Shown here: piece after piece, positions 63,285 to 64,000 of the stretch | Numbering within the stretch: the stretch's first letter is position 1 | Layout: each line of letters starts with the position of its first letter | Origin: Prevotellaceae bacterium UBA1746 | GTDB taxonomy: Bacteria > Bacteroidota > Bacteroidia > Bacteroidales > Bacteroidaceae | Length of the DNA: 64,000 bases | Direction: 5' to 3' | Assembly: GCA_002314875.1 (NCBI GenBank) | Contig: DCHS01000046.1 | Span: 5,868 to 69,867 of the forward strand | Position numbers and translations under genes: made by a program | Notes under the pieces: generated by a model | Databases searched by the model: none | Told to the model about the DNA's origin: nothing | What the model saw: only the letters and a program-made list of their open reading frames with translations

Positions 63285-63791
63285 TTACTCTGCAGTTTCT
63301 TCAGCAGCTGCCTCTGCGGCGGGAGCTTCTTCAACTTCTTCAACTACTACGGGTGCTTCTTCAGCAACCTCTTCAGTAGCCTTCTTAGAACGACGAGTAC
63401 GACGTACCTTCTTTTCGGTCTTAGCCATATTCTCATCGAAGTCTACGAGCTCGATGAAGCACATGGGAGCAGCATCGTCAAGACGGAAACCAGTCTTGAT
63501 GATACGAGTGTAACCACCGGGACGGTCTGCAACCTTTGCACTTACAACCTGGAAGAGTTCGGTTACAGCATACTTATCCTTGAGGTAAGAGAAAACTACA
63601 CGACGGCTGTTGGTAGTATCGTTCTTACTCTTGGTGATCAGGGGCTCAACATACTTCTTGAGTGCCTTAGCCTTTGCTACAGTCGTAGTGATTCTTTTGT
63701 GCATGATCAAGCTAACTGCCATGTTGCTGAGCATAGCAGCGCGGTGAGATGCAGTACGACTGAGATGATTGAATTTCTTATTGTGTCTCAT
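63285..63791 (-). CDS. rplQ: 50S ribosomal protein L17
   Basis: Ribosomal protein L17 of 168 residues. The start is placed at MRHNKKFNHLSRTASHR (63789-63791), the universal N-terminus; an extended frame to 63881 is not supported. The L17 core (LSNMAVSLIMHKRITTTVAKAKALKKYVEPL and GGYTRIIKTGFRLDDAAPMCFIEL) takes about 120 residues. The remaining 45 form a basic stretch and then an Ala/Glu/Val-rich acidic tail (about 137-168), common in Bacteroidetes L17. It follows rpoA, as in the conserved spc-alpha operon order, but after a 162-nt gap. Confidence 0.97.
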   Translation of the reverse strand: MRHNKKFNHLSRTASHRAAMLSNMAVSLIMHKRITTTVAKAKALKKYVEPLITKSKNDTTNSRRVVFSYLKDKYAVTELFQVVSAKVADRPGGYTRIIKTGFRLDDAAPMCFIELVDFDENMAKTEKKVRRTRRSKKATEEVAEEAPVVVEEVEEAPAAEAAAEETAE

Positions 63792-63953
63792 TTTTGTACT
63801 TTTGTTTTTTGGGACGGTTTGTGAATGGGATAGTTGACTTGGGGGAACTTGCGACCAGGCTGCATGCCCCGGTGTACGCAAGTATGTGCTTCAATCGGCA
63901 GGGGTTGGCTCCGTTTTGGCGGTGAGTCCCGCTACCGGAATGAAACTACCCTT
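63792..63953 (-). promoter_or_regulatory. Unusually long rpoA-rplQ spacer
   Basis: 162 nt between the rpoA stop and the rplQ start. I see no gene and no clear -7 box. It is moderately GC-rich, with short complementary words, and may hold an RNA leader. Confidence 0.3.
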
Positions 63954-64000
63954 TTAGTCCTTGTCCAATTTGTATTTTGAAATATCGGTTCCAAACGACA
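63954..64000 (-). CDS. rpoA: RNA polymerase alpha subunit, C-terminal end only (partial)
   Basis: The minus strand from the window edge encodes SFGTDISKYKLDKD and a stop (TAA at 63954-63956). The DxSKYKLDKD ending is the typical C-terminus of Bacteroidetes RpoA, and the position just upstream of rplQ is the conserved one. Only 14 residues lie within the window. Confidence 0.85.
   Translation of the reverse strand, partial: SFGTDISKYKLDKD

Overview
The window is bacterial chromosome from the order Bacteroidales, most likely a Prevotellaceae-like gut or rumen organism. The grounds are: promoters of the Bacteroidetes type (-7 TAnnTTTG, often with TTTG about 19-20 nt upstream); SusC/SusD pairs; many secreted proteins with a short C-terminal YDLQGRRV...GIYI..GRK tail; and Bacteroidetes versions of DnaA, L19, L17, AlaS and TilS. 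Nothing looks like a plasmid or prophage. I saw no tRNA, rRNA or CRISPR array.

Positions 1-24190 (minus strand) are a large glycan-use region. It runs SusC (14178-17288), SusD, a GH18 endo-beta-N-acetylglucosaminidase-like lipoprotein, two DUF1735 surface lipoproteins (one with LamG, one with F5/8C) and a secreted protein with an Asp-Pro linker. Then come a GH29 alpha-fucosidase, a GEVED-type secreted protein and a GH31 enzyme running off the left edge. Upstream of susC, beyond the ribosomal protein gene rplS, a second GH29-GEVED pair repeats the same two-gene arrangement, followed by an AI-2E family membrane protein. The SusC/SusD/DUF1735/GH18 set resembles the N-glycan loci of Bacteroides.

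Positions 24343-38851 (plus strand) hold rsmI, two small lipoproteins, a sugar nucleotidyltransferase, an acyltransferase, a GH2 beta-galactosidase, dnaA, two tandem GH92 alpha-mannosidases and a small monooxygenase. GH2 and GH92 activities would complement GH18 and GH29 in taking apart N-linked glycans.

Positions 38943-42398 (minus strand) are an AAA ATPase plus a DUF4435 (TOPRIM-like) protein, an architecture that resembles the PARIS anti-phage system, followed with a 3-nt gap by a sodium:solute symporter. A large outer-membrane beta-barrel receptor follows at 42577-45795 (plus).

Positions 45860-48996 are the most unusual stretch. It appears to be a tandem duplication of a unit made of luxR-type regulator, divergent promoter and secreted-protein gene, with hairpins between units. 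The first copy has lost its luxR, of which both ends remain around a palindrome-rich insert. The second copy has kept luxR but lost most of its target gene, keeping only the C-terminal tail.

Positions 49007-64000 hold housekeeping genes (tilS, a radical SAM gene, tdk, menA, alaS, rplQ, the end of rpoA), two tandem C10 cysteine peptidases with different C-terminal modules, one orphan gene and one more tailed secreted protein.
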